A stretch of DNA of 64,000 nucleotides, taken from the NCBI GenBank assembly GCA_023333565.1, contig JAJKFH010001548.1:496001-560000 (forward strand). The letters are read 5' to 3'. The position numbers and the translations under genes were made by a program. The notes below the pieces were generated by a model. The model was not told the DNA's origin and did no database searches. It saw only the letters and a program-made list of their open reading frames with translations. Below are positions 23,329-36,700 of the stretch, one piece after another; position 1 is the first letter of the stretch; each line of letters begins with the position of its first letter. Source of the DNA: Puffinus mauretanicus (Eukaryota; Chordata; Aves; Procellariiformes; Procellariidae).

Positions 23329-26300
23329 CCCTACTTGCCCCGGGCTCAGCCAGGGCTGCCAGACTCTGCCTGCCTGCCTGCCTGCACCTCCTGCCCAGCC
23401 AGGGCTCAGAGAGCCGGGACCACCCCAGGTGCGTGGAACATGCAGGAGAGGAGGTGGCTGTGGGGGAGGACTTCTCCCCACCTCCAGGAGCATCTCCTGC
23501 CCCGGTTTGCAGAGGCACGTGTGGGCACGGGCCAGCTGCCGAAGCGGCGGTTCGTAACCTGGCTGCCTGGAAATGTTCTGGCTAAAGGGTTTTCTTCCCC
23601 TTTTTGAAAATACCAGTTCTTGGAAACTGAAGCATCTCATGGGAAGATTGTAGCTCAGAGATGCTTCCCTGGTCTAGAATGGAAATTCTAGTGAAACCAG
23701 GTGGAGGCCCCCCACGAGCGAGGCCAGAGAGGGCCTGGGCTGGGATCAGGAAGGCTTCCCCCCCAGGGGAACCAGGACCTGCCCCCACCCCTCCCCAGCA
23801 GCCACCAGAACCAGGGCTTTGGGGATGACGCTGGAGACCCTGTTGTGAGGAATAAACCATCTGGAGCAGAGCTCCCATCTAACCTCAGGCTGGCGGTAGC
23901 TGCTTTGTATCCTCAAGCAGGAGGATTTATCTCCTTTTACAGCTTACTTCTTGGTTATAGGGTCATTCTTACTCTCCACCATTCAGCTGCACAGAAGATG
24001 ACAGTGAAGACCAGGAGCAGGTCAGGGAGAGACCCAGGTCTGGAGGGGGCTGAACTTTGCACTCTTATTACGTTAAACACCAAAATACAGCTCTTGCTCC
24101 CTAGCACTGGTCAGCCCCCACTGCCCTTCCCAAACCATGTCTGCTTAGAAACTTCCAAGAAAATCTCCCTCCGTAACACCCAGCAGTGGAGAGCGCTGGG
24201 AACCGGTGCAGCATGGTGCCTGCGGGCACGAGTTCTGCGAAAACACAGGCTCTGGCACAGTCCTCGCCAGGAGAGCCCCCGTCCCTGCCACCGGTGCCGG
24301 CTCCGGTCCCCCCTCTCCAGCTCCCCTCGTCGCCACACCACCCCTTCGCCCTCCTGCCCCTCCACAGCCCCCATCCACCAGAAGCGCTGCAGGAGCTGCC
24401 GTGCAGAGATTAGATGTCAGCCGAGATGCCAAATACATGTATCTTTTACTCCCGAGGGGGTGAGCAGGGCAGGCAGCGTTTCCTTCTCCAGCCGGGACCA
24501 GGAGCACCGGGATGCTCATGCAGGCAGGGCTCTGGAAAGCCAAAACCTTGCCGGGTGATGCTGTTTCACGCTGACTTTTTTAACACGACGGCCACATCAG
24601 TGGAGTTTCGAGCAGCCCGCGCTGGCTGTGTGTGCCCAGCACTGCTCCTTCCTCCGACACCCCGGGATCACGGCTGGGAGAGAGGGCCTGGGGAGAAGCC
24701 ACGAGCAAAAGCCAAGCAGGGAAGAGGGGCGAGGCCAAACTGGTTGAGCCTCCCCAGGCAGGCAGCTGCCGGCTCTGCCCGCGGGAGCCGGGGCTGCAGG
24801 CAGCGTGGACAGATGGCTACTGCTCGCCCAAGCAGCCTCCGTGTCTCATTCACAGATTTGCTGTCCCTGAGTCATTGCCCTTCAAACGACAGCGGCGCCG
24901 AGCCTCTGCGCGGAGCCAGGCATGAGTCGCATCCTAATGGCATCCCGGTGACAGCATCCCGGTGACAGTAGCCCCTGGCAGCCAGGTACCTCCTGCACCC
25001 CTGCCTCTGCTGCCTGCCTGCCCGCTGCCTCCCACCCCGGCGGGCAGCTCTGGAGCTGGGCAGCGGAGGAAAAGCCCTGCGGGGCATCTGTGGGGCCAGG
25101 CCTGGAGCCGTGGGATGTTTTGATGAGACCCCGCTGCCCCCGGGGGTGCGGAGGGGCTGGGGCTGCTGCGTGCGGTCCTCAGGGCTCCCAGGTGCCGAGC
25201 CCGGCGGGGGTGCCCGCGGTCTCTGCCACGGGGAGAAGCCAGGCCGTGCGTGATCCCTGCCATGCTCAAAAAGCTCCTTTCCTGATGCAAAAGATGCCTG
25301 TTCCCAGATGGGGACCACGTGAAGCCCTTTGCGTGGGCAGGTCCAGCGATGTCCTGGGTTCAAGCAGACACCGTGTGCATCCTCTTCCACCTCGCGGTGC
25401 CCGGCTATGGGGAGGGTGCTGCCTCCTCTCCCCCGGCCGCGCAAGGACGCTCGCACGGCTGGCGGTCGGCGTGACACTAGCAGATCCCTTTGTCCACGGG
25501 GACAGCGCGTACCGCTGCCCGTTATGAAAAGCAGCATCACAAGCCGTCCCCGACCTGGGCCACCCCTGGCAGCCCGTGGCAATGGATGTGTACAGCAAGG
25601 GGGGCCCGGCGAGCCTGTGTCATTTTACCGGGTCACACATTTTGCTGATACCGTCGCACACGCGCTGAGCTCACTGACTCCCAGCGGCTGCCCGCACCCA
25701 CAGCACCATGGCACACCGGACGCTTTCCAAAAGGCATCGTTAGCTGCCGAAGTATCGCACCGCACCTCTGCCACCGGAGCTGAGCCTGCTTCTCCAAGGA
25801 GCTCGTTCCACCCCACCGGTGAAGCCCCCGCACGCATCGTGCTCCCAGGGCCGGGCACAGGCGCAGAGGAACCCGGGCTCGCGTGCATCCAGCGCCGGCA
25901 GCAGCAGGCACAGCCGGGAGCACACGGGCGCAGGAACAGGCGCTGGCGCCTGCGTCACTTGTAGCTACTTGGTGACGGTTTGATGGAGACAGATCTTCTG
26001 CCCTCGCTCGCGCTCTTCCCTGCACCATTTGCCGCCCTGCCTGTTGCTGCACGGAGACTTGCTGCCTTTATAAACTTCTGGTTTTTTCCCTGAAGCACCA
26101 CCGGCAGACCTTAACAGGCGAGGACTAACAGACAACCAACCCGCCCAAAGCAGGCAGCCAAACACCACTGAAATCAGCGGTAAGTCCCCCCCATTCACAC
26201 CACCACCCAACAGCCCAGCCGAGCGCTGGGGGGAGCACCCCACGGCCACTGCCCCCACCCCAGGCTGCTTCACCCCACAGCAACCGCGTGAGTCCGGCCG

Positions 26301-27092
26301 CCAGCCCCCCGTGCCCCCCCAGGCATCTTGAGATGTCTCGACCCCAAGCAAAGCTCGGGACTGTCCAAGCACCGGCTCAGCATCCCCCTTCCCTCCTGGC
26401 TCGCAGCGCTCCCACACGTCCCAGGCACCGCTGGGGCATTTCTGACACCTTGACACTTTTTTTATTACAGAGCAAACTCCTTTCATCAGTAAGTTTTTGG
26501 TTCTTCTGGTTTTTGATCTTTGATCTCTGTTTTCAAGCATCTAGGTGGCACCCAACACAAGGCGCAGGAATTGGGCTGTGCCAGAGGCTCTGGCTGCAGT
26601 AACTGCACGCCTAAATTCACACGTTCCTTTTGTTCAAATTCTTTATATAATTTAATCACATCTTTGTGCAGGGCTGAAAAAATTTACCTTTGCTTATACG
26701 GGACTGGTGTGTAACGTGGAGCTGCGTACTCGGCTAAGCTCGTGCACGTGGTCTTGCTAAAATTGCCAAATTACATACTGCGCTGATCCACTGGAACTAC
26801 TCTGGAATTTACTCTGGAATTTTTTCTCACCTCATGAAATGCCAGTAAAGCTCCACCTCACCGGCCAGGTTTGCTCCTGAGAAAAAGCTCCAGGTGGAGA
26901 CACCAGAGCTGCCCACGTGCTTGGGAGCAGCTTCTCCCCTCCCGGGCACCGCTGCTCCTGGTGCAGCACCCACGAGGCCACTAATGCTGCAAGGGGGTCC
27001 AGGCACCCAGCCCAGGGTGCTGCTTTGCAGTCACCCATCGGCAGATTCACTGCAAGCCACAATGTTAATGTAACTCCAGCCTGGACTTCACA

Positions 27093-27120
27093 TTTTTTTT
27101 TTTTTAAAAAAAAAAAAAAA
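27093..27120. repeat. T13 run directly joined to A15 run
   Basis: Thirteen T are followed at once by fifteen A. The run is self-complementary. It may be a junction of two poly(A)-type tracts, or an assembly join. Confidence 0.8.
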
Positions 27121-27521
27121 GCAAGATTTTGGTGAAACCACTTTTGCCAGGGGCCTCGGACTTCCCCTCCGCACGCGGGTCTCCGTGCATGGAGCCATCC
27201 AGGCTCAGAGTCAGAGCGCAGCAGTTGAGCAGCATTTTGTGTAAGCCCAGCCCAGACAAACTCAACTCGAGCTGCTTTTGTGAAGGTAAAAGGCTGCCTT
27301 GGTTCCCCCAAGAGGTGTCCCTGGCACCGGGATGCCCCCAAGACATGGCTCTCCCAAAGCTCCCGGCCCTGGCGTGCTGGGGTTTCCAGAAGATGCTCCG
27401 CAGGGAGGGATGCTCACCAGAGACACAGATCGCTGATGCTGTTTCTGGCTAAACAAGAGCAAGAAAAACAAGGACTCCTGGAGGGTGATGAACCCGGGCA
27501 CCGCAGATTTGCTCCCCAGAC

Positions 27522-27559
27522 GCTCGGTACGGGCTGTGCCGCTCGGTACGGGCTGTGCC
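27522..27559. repeat. perfect 19-bp tandem duplication
   Basis: The unit gctcggtacgggctgtgcc occurs twice in direct succession without a mismatch. Confidence 0.9.
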
Positions 27560-30040
27560 AGGCGTGATGCCGCGGCACCTTACAGCGGGGACCGGCCTCC
27601 GTCTCTCACCGCATCGCCTGCGCACCCACAGCAGGGAAACACCGGCACGTCGCGAAAGCCTCGGAGTGAAATCCTGCCCTGCCAGGCTCCCCCAGACGGG
27701 CTCTCTGGTAGGGAACGGGGAAACCAGAGGTGCAGAAACAGACCTGGCCAGGGCCGCAGCAGGATTCAACAGCCACTGGCCCATGCGCGCAGAGAAACCC
27801 CGGTAATCTAATATAATTTGAGATGCTACAGGTCCTGTCCAGCCTCGCCTTCCCACCAGCGCTCTGTTACCAGCCCCGGCCCTGCAGCTCCTGGCTGTCA
27901 GTCCTTCTCTCTCCACAGCTTTGTTTCTTGCAACCTAATGAGTCCTTAATTCAGCAGGCTTTGTCCCATAGATCTTGATTTGCCCTCGTACCAGTGGGAG
28001 CGTGCACTTTTAGGAGAGGTCCCTGTAGGGGCTGTGGGTGAGGGAGACAGCACAAACACAGTGCTCTGCCTTTACAGAGGCAAACCTCTCATCTGGCGGG
28101 GCTGAGCTGGAGCAACGCTGCTTTTTGCCTGTTCAGAAAGATGGAAAAAAGGCACAAACCAGCCACGAGCATGCCGCAGGGGATCACTTTGGAGGGACGG
28201 GGATTTCTTCCTGCACTAAGTCCTGCAAAGCCTGAGCCGAGGGCTCACGTGCTGCAAGGGCTGCCGCCGCCCCGCATTTCCCAGGGACGTTCAGCTGCAA
28301 CGTCCACGTCCCCGGGCCGTGACCTCCTCGAGCCCTTTTGAAGGATGCTACCAATGTGTCACCACAACCGCTCAGCGCACGAAGTTCATCGTGTCTTGCA
28401 GCGACAAAGGGTAAAAGTCGCACAGGAAGAGGGGAGATGGAGGTGGCAAGCAGCTGCTCCCGACTCATTTAATTAATTTTCCCTCTTACTGGCAGAAAAA
28501 ACCAAGTATTTTCCACCTCTTATGTACACCACCTCTAACTAGCACCATGATCCCAGCAGCTGGCACTCAGGTCTTCTTCACTGCAAGGGGTGAAAAGTAT
28601 TTCAGAAGGCAGATGGACCTTGCGGACCCGCTTCGCCCTCTCCCTCCCCTGTTCGCAGGGTGCCGGGGGACCTGCCCGCGAGGGGCTGCGAGAGCCAGCC
28701 TCCGCAAAACCCCATCAAATGTCAGATGCAAACAAACAATAAACCCGAGAAATGTATTTTCACATTTCACTGTCTCTCAGCCCTAGGGATTTTTGGTGTT
28801 AGTTGTAGGAGTAACAAGTAAAACGTTTTTGGAGTATGATTCGGAAGCTGTCGGTGCTGCACGGGAATAACAACAACGTATGCAGAAAGTAGGATCTGCC
28901 TGGGAACTATTTCCAAGCAGAAAATAAAAAGGCCTAGGAGAACGTTACAGCAATGAGTAATCTAAGCAGCTGAATTACACAGAGACCCCACCATTTCACA
29001 GCATTTCTATCTCCCACAGCTCCCGTGGGGATTTTGGCCCAGCCTTCCCTGAGCGCTCCCCTGAGCTCCGGGCACGGACAGATCCGGGGTTTGGATACTC
29101 GGGATGCTGCTCACCCCCCCCGGCAGCACCGGCCTTTCCCCCACAGAGCACAGCACCCCAAAACCAGGGTCAGCCCCCGGGATGATTTATTAACAGGGAA
29201 CGAGGGGACTTGTGTGTCCCTGTTCCTCCTGCAACCAACCCGCAACACCCAGCTCTTTCCAAGTTTTTAACTCGGGGTCAAACCTGCTGCCGTAAGAAGG
29301 AACCGGCTGCTCCGGTGGGGCTTTTGTTGTTGTTTTAAAGCAGATGCAATAAGGAGCCAAAATCACCGGAGTGATTCGGCTGCCAAAGAGCTCCGCGTGT
29401 GCTGTTTATCGAGCCGCACTGCTCCTTGGGGATGAAATTACGGGGGGATACGTGGCTCTGCAGAGGCAGGCTGTGTGCGGGTGAGCTGGAGCTGCTTTGT
29501 TTTCCCGCCTTCATTTTTCCAGCTGCTATTTTGGAATAGGAAGGATGCGAATGGGAGGCAGCCACGCGGTGCAGGAGCCCTGCTCCCACGGCGAGCACGG
29601 TCCCCTGCCCCGCACACTCACCCAGCCCCAGAAATATGATTTAAATCCTGCTTACCCAGCTACAGGGCTCCCTGCAGCCAGAGTCCTGCTACACGGATTT
29701 TGCAGGAGCCTCTCACGCCAGCTGAGCTGTCTATTATGTTTTCCTCCACTCCTCTCCTATTTTGCTGTCATTTGCTCTCATATGTTATTACCATCGAGCG
29801 GTAGCTCTCTGCTGTCGCTTACAAGCGGGTATTCACATGAGCAGCGTGCAGCCACAAGTCACATCAGAAAATGCAGTATTATTCAGCATCTGGATAGGAA
29901 TTACAAATTCAGGCTGCTTTAAAAATCCCGCCAGCCAGTTTTTCCAATGCAGCGAGTAACTGCAGCCCCTGCTGAAGTCCAGGGGACTCGAAATCAGGCC
30001 GAAACTCGCTCGTCACCACCACACGGGATGAGTTTGGCGT

Positions 30041-30180
30041 TAGCCTCATTTCACAAATGGGGAACAGCCACCGAGAGGGTGAAGTTGAGACTCGCAGCTA
30101 TGAAAGTCTAAAGTAAGGCACCTAAATACGTATTGAAGCACCTTAAATAAGTGGCCTGATTTTCACGAGAGACTGAAAGG
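30041..30180 (+). mobile_element. old MIR-like SINE remnant
   Basis: The sequence contains cctcatttcacaaatgggga, then the phrase aaggcacctaaatacgtatt and aataagtggcctgattttca. These word blocks match an old amniote SINE tail that I recognise from reptile and bird sequence. The copy is decayed. Confidence 0.5.
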
Positions 30181-31947
30181 AGCGGGAGCTGCGCGGGCTC
30201 GGGTCGGTGTGTGCAGACTCGGGCACCTGCACTGGAAATTTCCTCGCGGGTGGCCCAGGCGAGCGCGTACAGGTTGGCCCTGCTGCTCGCGCCCTCCTGT
30301 TGCTTCCCAAATGCCGCCTGTGAAATCGCAAAGCTGGTGCTCACAGATGCTCTCAGGATGCAACCGTCAGTGTGACACGGAGCAAGTGAGGAGGTACGCG
30401 CCTTGCCGCTGCTACCTTCAGCTCTGCATCTTCTAAGCTCCTTTCCTGCTTTCTCATCAAGGATGTCAAGACCAGGGACACTTAATGAAGACTCATCTAA
30501 GCATGGCTCTGTTTCTAGATGCTTTACAGTCCATGGGAACAACTCCTTGCCCAAGACCCAAAGGTAATGATTATTTTCTTATCGTTCTTTGCTACTCTCT
30601 CTAGGTTTCTATACCAGCGAGCGCAAGCAAGTCGGACTCAGCAGAGACGGACGCCAAGCCTGAAGGAAGGGTGTCTGTACAGGCTACAGGAGACAGCACG
30701 GGAAGACCCCGCTTCTGCTGGGCCCCCGAGAGCGGGAGCAGCGCAACGGCAGGCAGCGCCGAATCCCTTCATTCACCGCAGAAGCGGAGCAGCAGGACCA
30801 AACCCCTCGGTGCAGGCTGAATACTATGTACCTTTGAAACCGCAGGGGGAATTTGGGCAAGCAGATTGTAATTACCTGGCCTGGCACCGGCCCAGAACGC
30901 CAGCACTAGCTCCTTTCCAAAACCGGCTCCTTACAAAAGCGATGCAGAAACGCGGGCCTGAGAGCGGCGGCCAGGATCTCGCCGTCGTGCCCTTGATAAA
31001 AGACACCACCTCGGTGTCCCCAGCGCTGCACCCTGCTCCTGCTCCCGCGCTTTCCCAAGGGACCAGCGCCGCGCCAAGAGCCACCCGCGCCACCACCGCA
31101 GCTCCAAGCGTCCCTCAAAACTCTCCCAGAAGAGCAGTGGCCAAGCCCCGTCCTGTCACCAGTGGATGCTCTGCCATCCCCTGGGGACGATGCTGTAACA
31201 CACCCCACTGCCTCTCCCCCAAGACACGGCTCCAAGAAAGGGAAAGCAGGTTTAATTATCAAGACCATTAAGCCTCGCGGAGGTGACGTCCGGAGGGAGC
31301 GCGCACAGGTGAGGCAGGCAGCTCGGAGCAGGCGAAGACTGGAGGAGCTGCGGTGCTGGGGCTTGTGAGAAAGCAGGGGAGCGCCCAGCAGAACCGTGCT
31401 GGGCTCCGGATGGAGATGCGACCGTGGTTCTCGTTTTGGAGAAGAGACGGCACCGTGCTAACGCTCGATCCGACGGATGCTGGGGGAGGCAACCCATTCG
31501 CTTTTGGAACATGGACCGTGCCCTGGGGCTGGGGACAGTCAGTGACGCTGGGGGGAACGCCAAGGGGGAGGCACACCCCAGCACGCCCCAGCACCCACTC
31601 CCTGGGGAGAAGGGGTGGAAGGGCTGGAAAACAGCTGCTGCGTGCGGGGAAGGGGTTCCGGCACCATGGTTCATCTCAGGTCACCGCTTGTCTACACACC
31701 TCAGCTTAACGACGGCCGGGCAGAGCCCTGGGCTGCCCCAGCCCTGTGCAGCACCCCTCTGCAGCAGCAGCAGGCCAGAGGCAGCGGTGAGGGGCCCCAC
31801 ACCTGCCCTGGCTCTGCCTGCGTGCGCACGGGCGTACGTGCATGCGTACACGTAAAGGGGTGCAGGTGAGGCTGGTAGGGAGCGGGGCGTCAGGAGGCTG
31901 CGTGTGCACGGACGGGTGTGAAGGGTTGTTGAGTGCATGCACGCTCA

Positions 31948-33102
<1,155 letters not shown>

Positions 33103-33309
33103 CTACAGGCCGCCGCCGGCCGCCGCGCTGGCTCGGCCCCGCCGCCGCCGCTCCCCGCCCCGGCCCCGGCCGCGGAGCGCCGCCCGCCGCTCGGGGGCAT
33201 GCCCCGGCCCCGCTCACTCGGCTTTCCGCTTCCCCGTCGGCTGCGCCAGCTCGCGGGCCCCGCCGCGCCCGCCGCCGCCGCCGCCGCCGGGCCCCATGCC
33301 CTCAGTCTG

Positions 33310-33320
33310 TCGCCATCTTC
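33310..33320 (-). promoter_or_regulatory. NALF2: YY1-like site (AAGATGGCG)
   Basis: The minus strand reads GAAGATGGCGAC. YY1 sites with this core commonly lie just downstream of transcription starts in CpG-island promoters, with the same orientation as the gene. This site lies about 330 bp upstream of the NALF2 ATG and in the sense orientation, which suggests the start lies just to its right. Confidence 0.45.
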
Positions 33321-33356
33321 GGCCGCGCCGCCAACACCTTGAGGAGCCGCGCCGCC

Positions 33357-33370
33357 CTGCGCCTGCGCGC
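33357..33370. promoter_or_regulatory. NALF2: NRF1-like site
   Basis: The sequence ctgcgcctgcgcgc is close to the NRF1 consensus (YGCGCAYGCGCR), with one central mismatch. It lies about 40 bp upstream, in the minus-strand sense, of the YY1-like site inside the CpG island. Confidence 0.35.
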
Positions 33371-33700
33371 CCGCCCGGCCCCCCCCGCCGCCCGCCGCCC
33401 GCCGCCCATTCACGGCCCGGCCCGGCCCCGCGGCCCGCCGCCTGTCCCGGGCACCGGCGGCGGCAGGTGCCGTGGTGCTGAAGGACAGCTCCGCCCGCCC
33501 GCCCCGCCGCCACCGGGGCCGGGGCGCGCCGCGGGCCGCGCTGCCCCGGGGAGCGGGAGCAGGATGCGAGTGCCCCCGCCCTCACCCGGGAGCCCCGTCC
33601 CCCGCCGACGGCCCGGGAGCACCGCGGGGCCCTGCGCACGCTGCCGCGCTTGGCTGGGGCTCGTCCCGTCCTCATCCCGCGCCGCCGGCCCGGAGAGCGC

Positions 33701-36700
33701 CGGGGAGAAGGGCACGGGGCAGCCCCGCTCGGGGGGACGTCCCAGCGGGCACCGCCGGCGTGCTGCCCTTTGTGCCCGTAAGGGGCAGCTCCTGCGCGGA
33801 GGGGGGCCGTGGGGTGCTCCGCCAGCAGCAGCGGGCACGGGGCCCTCGGGGCCGCACAGCTCTCCCGTGGCAGACAGGAGTGGGACGTCCCGTGGGCACT
33901 CGCTGCCTGCTCGCCCTCAGCCCCGAAAAAGAGCCCCCAAGAATTCCATTTCTGGGTCGCCGGGAGTGAATTCTGAACAGGCACCGAAACTAAGAGGAAG
34001 CCAGCTTCCAGGGAACGTCACTTCTTTGTGTCCCAAACCCTGTTGGCACCCCATCAGGGGTTTCTTGGCTACTTAAACAAGAGACTATTCGCTTACCGGG
34101 GGTGAAAAAATAAACAGAGCTCTGCAACACGAAATCCTGCTGTAAGCAGAGCCTGCTCTGAGGCTCCTTCTCCATACATGAAGCCATCCTCACCCTCGGG
34201 CACTAACCTTGGCTGTGGGAACTGGTTCAAGTGTTCCTATTTCTGGGGTTTTCATCAAGCTCTATCCCAAAGTGAACCAACTCCTTCATGCCACTCAGCT
34301 GTGCCGACAGCCCTTCAGCAGCAGCGGTGCTGGAGCTGGTTGTCTGGGCTCCCTCAGGCTGGCCCGGGTGGGATCCTGCGGGCAGGGGGAAAGTCACTGG
34401 AGGATCTGTCCTTCTCCCGTTTGTCAGCCTGACCTGTGAGGAGAGCGAGCCCCGCGGGAAAGGGGAGCTCACGGCGTTTGTGCGTGCACAGGCGGGCTGT
34501 CACCTCAGCTGGTGCTCAGAGCACTGCTCTAATGTGAGCACAACGTGTGGGAATCCTCCTGCCCGCTGCACTCCTGATCCCAAATGCCCGGGCCCAGGCC
34601 AGCAGATCAGGATTTTGCTTTGCTATGGCCACAACTTGGTCCGCCGCTCCTGTTTAAAGCCACCCTCCTCTGAACGCGGGCCCTGCACAACAGGGCATGG
34701 GCCACCGACCTCTCTCTGCGACAGCAAGGGCAGGGCTGCTTGGCATCTTGGGGGCCATACAGATGGAGCTGAACTCCCACCCCTCCTGCCAAGGAGCACG
34801 CCTGGAACAAAGAGCACATTAATCACGAAGGCCAACGTGTCTGAGCTGCAGACACTCCAACAGTTAGCTCTGCTCTAGCTGAGGCACTGAGGTGAGAAAA
34901 TATCTGGTGTAGAGCCAGGAGAGGTTTTACAGCCAGAACGAACAAATGTCGAACATCACTGAAAGTGATATAAGGAAATCTGCAACCCAGGCTGGAGGTG
35001 GAACTTCTCTGAGCCGTGGCACAGACACTTGCGGCTCCTGCAGCACAGGACAGAGCTCAGGGGGCAGCTTCCCTCTGGCTCTTCCACCCCATCCCTCCCT
35101 GCCCCTCCAGCATGCTCATGGCCCAGCTGGGGAGGAGATGCTGGAATAGCAGAGCATGCTATTTCTGCAGGTCTGGGGTTTCTCTGGTGGGGTTCCTTTC
35201 CTGGGACTGCCAGTGCCATCCTTGCACACACAGGATCATACCAAGGGTTGGGGCACGGAGGCATTATTCTGGGAATAAATACTAACTGTGCTCCTTCTGT
35301 ATTTGCAGTGAAATGGCTCTGATACCTCAGGCACAAATGCCTCACTGTCTCATGCGTGGCGTGGGAGCAGCGTGTCCCGCAGCTCCAGTGACTGCACTGT
35401 GCAGGCAGAGCTCACCGGGGTGCCAGCAACGGGTGGGAAGCACAAGGCTGTGACCGCAGCAGCTCCTTGCTGCTGGGAATGGAGCCCCATCCTGCCTGGC
35501 AGAGCCAAGCATCCTGCTTTCTGATGGGATACAGAGGCACCAGGCACTAGGTACATGGGGAAAAATTCAAACGGTCTGAGAATACTCTCTAAAGACTCTG
35601 GGCACCCTGGCAGGGACCTCGGCTCCCTAAGCTGTGCTGCCTAGGCACGAGGCAGCAGCGTCGGGACTCCAGTCTTTCACACTCCTGACAGGCTGTGTTG
35701 CCTGAGGGCTGTCACCTCCCCATGGCGAGGTCTGCTGCTTCAGCCCAGAGGGGTTTAAGTTTTATGCTGTGCAAATGCAAAATGGCTCAGGGAGAGCGCT
35801 GCAGGCAGGAGGCCAGCAGTATATTGTGTTGTCAGGCCTAAAAAGAGCTAACTGAGACAATATCAGAGCCCCTAAACCCTTGCATACCCCACTAGGACCC
35901 TGACACTGCTGTCCTTTGGCTCTGGCTGCTGGAGGCAGCTCCTTCCCTTCCAGTGCTTTGCCGGTGCTGGGAGGCTCAGCACAGGAAGGGATGCGACGTC
36001 CCACATTCCCAGCAGTGGGAAAGTGGCCCTGCCTAAGGCTAGCTGGCTCCCAGATCAGCCCAGCGCTTTAGGTGCTATTTGTGTCAGCAGAGGGGATCTT
36101 CTCTTCCTCCGGTCTTCAGTGGGGAACTGCTCTTTAAGCCTCTTTCAAGCCTTTTCTCTCTTACTTCCTGCAACTCTCCCCAAAGCCCCACTGTTCCCAT
36201 CCTATTTCAGCTTTTTCCTCAGCCAGAGGACTCTGCTTTCTTCCCACTCCTGCTCCTTTCGTGGGTGTTTGTGGGCCGAATGCAACTAGAAGGACAGGCA
36301 GCATGGAGGGCATGGGGCGGGCTTCCCGGGGAGCCCACCCGCGCAGGCACACGCTGCGAGACCGAGGTCAGCCCCGGCCTCAGCTTCCCTGCGTGCTCAC
36401 GCAGGGCTTCGATGGGAGCTCGTCGCTCCCATGCCCGTTGGGAGCAGTTCTCACCGCAGAGCCTGTACCCTGCTCAGCATCACCCAGCTGCGATAGGGCT
36501 GCACAAACACTGCCCTGTTTGGTGAAGGGCTCTGTTTCCAGGGCACAGCGCTATTTCCACCCAGGAGTTTCCTCTTGCTGAGAAAACATTAACTGCTCCT
36601 CCCTGCGCTTGGGCTGCAAAAACGGTGGTTTACACATGGCCCTTCGTGAGAGAACGGGTTCATTTGCTCAGCCTTCCTTGGATTTCTCTCCATTTACTGC

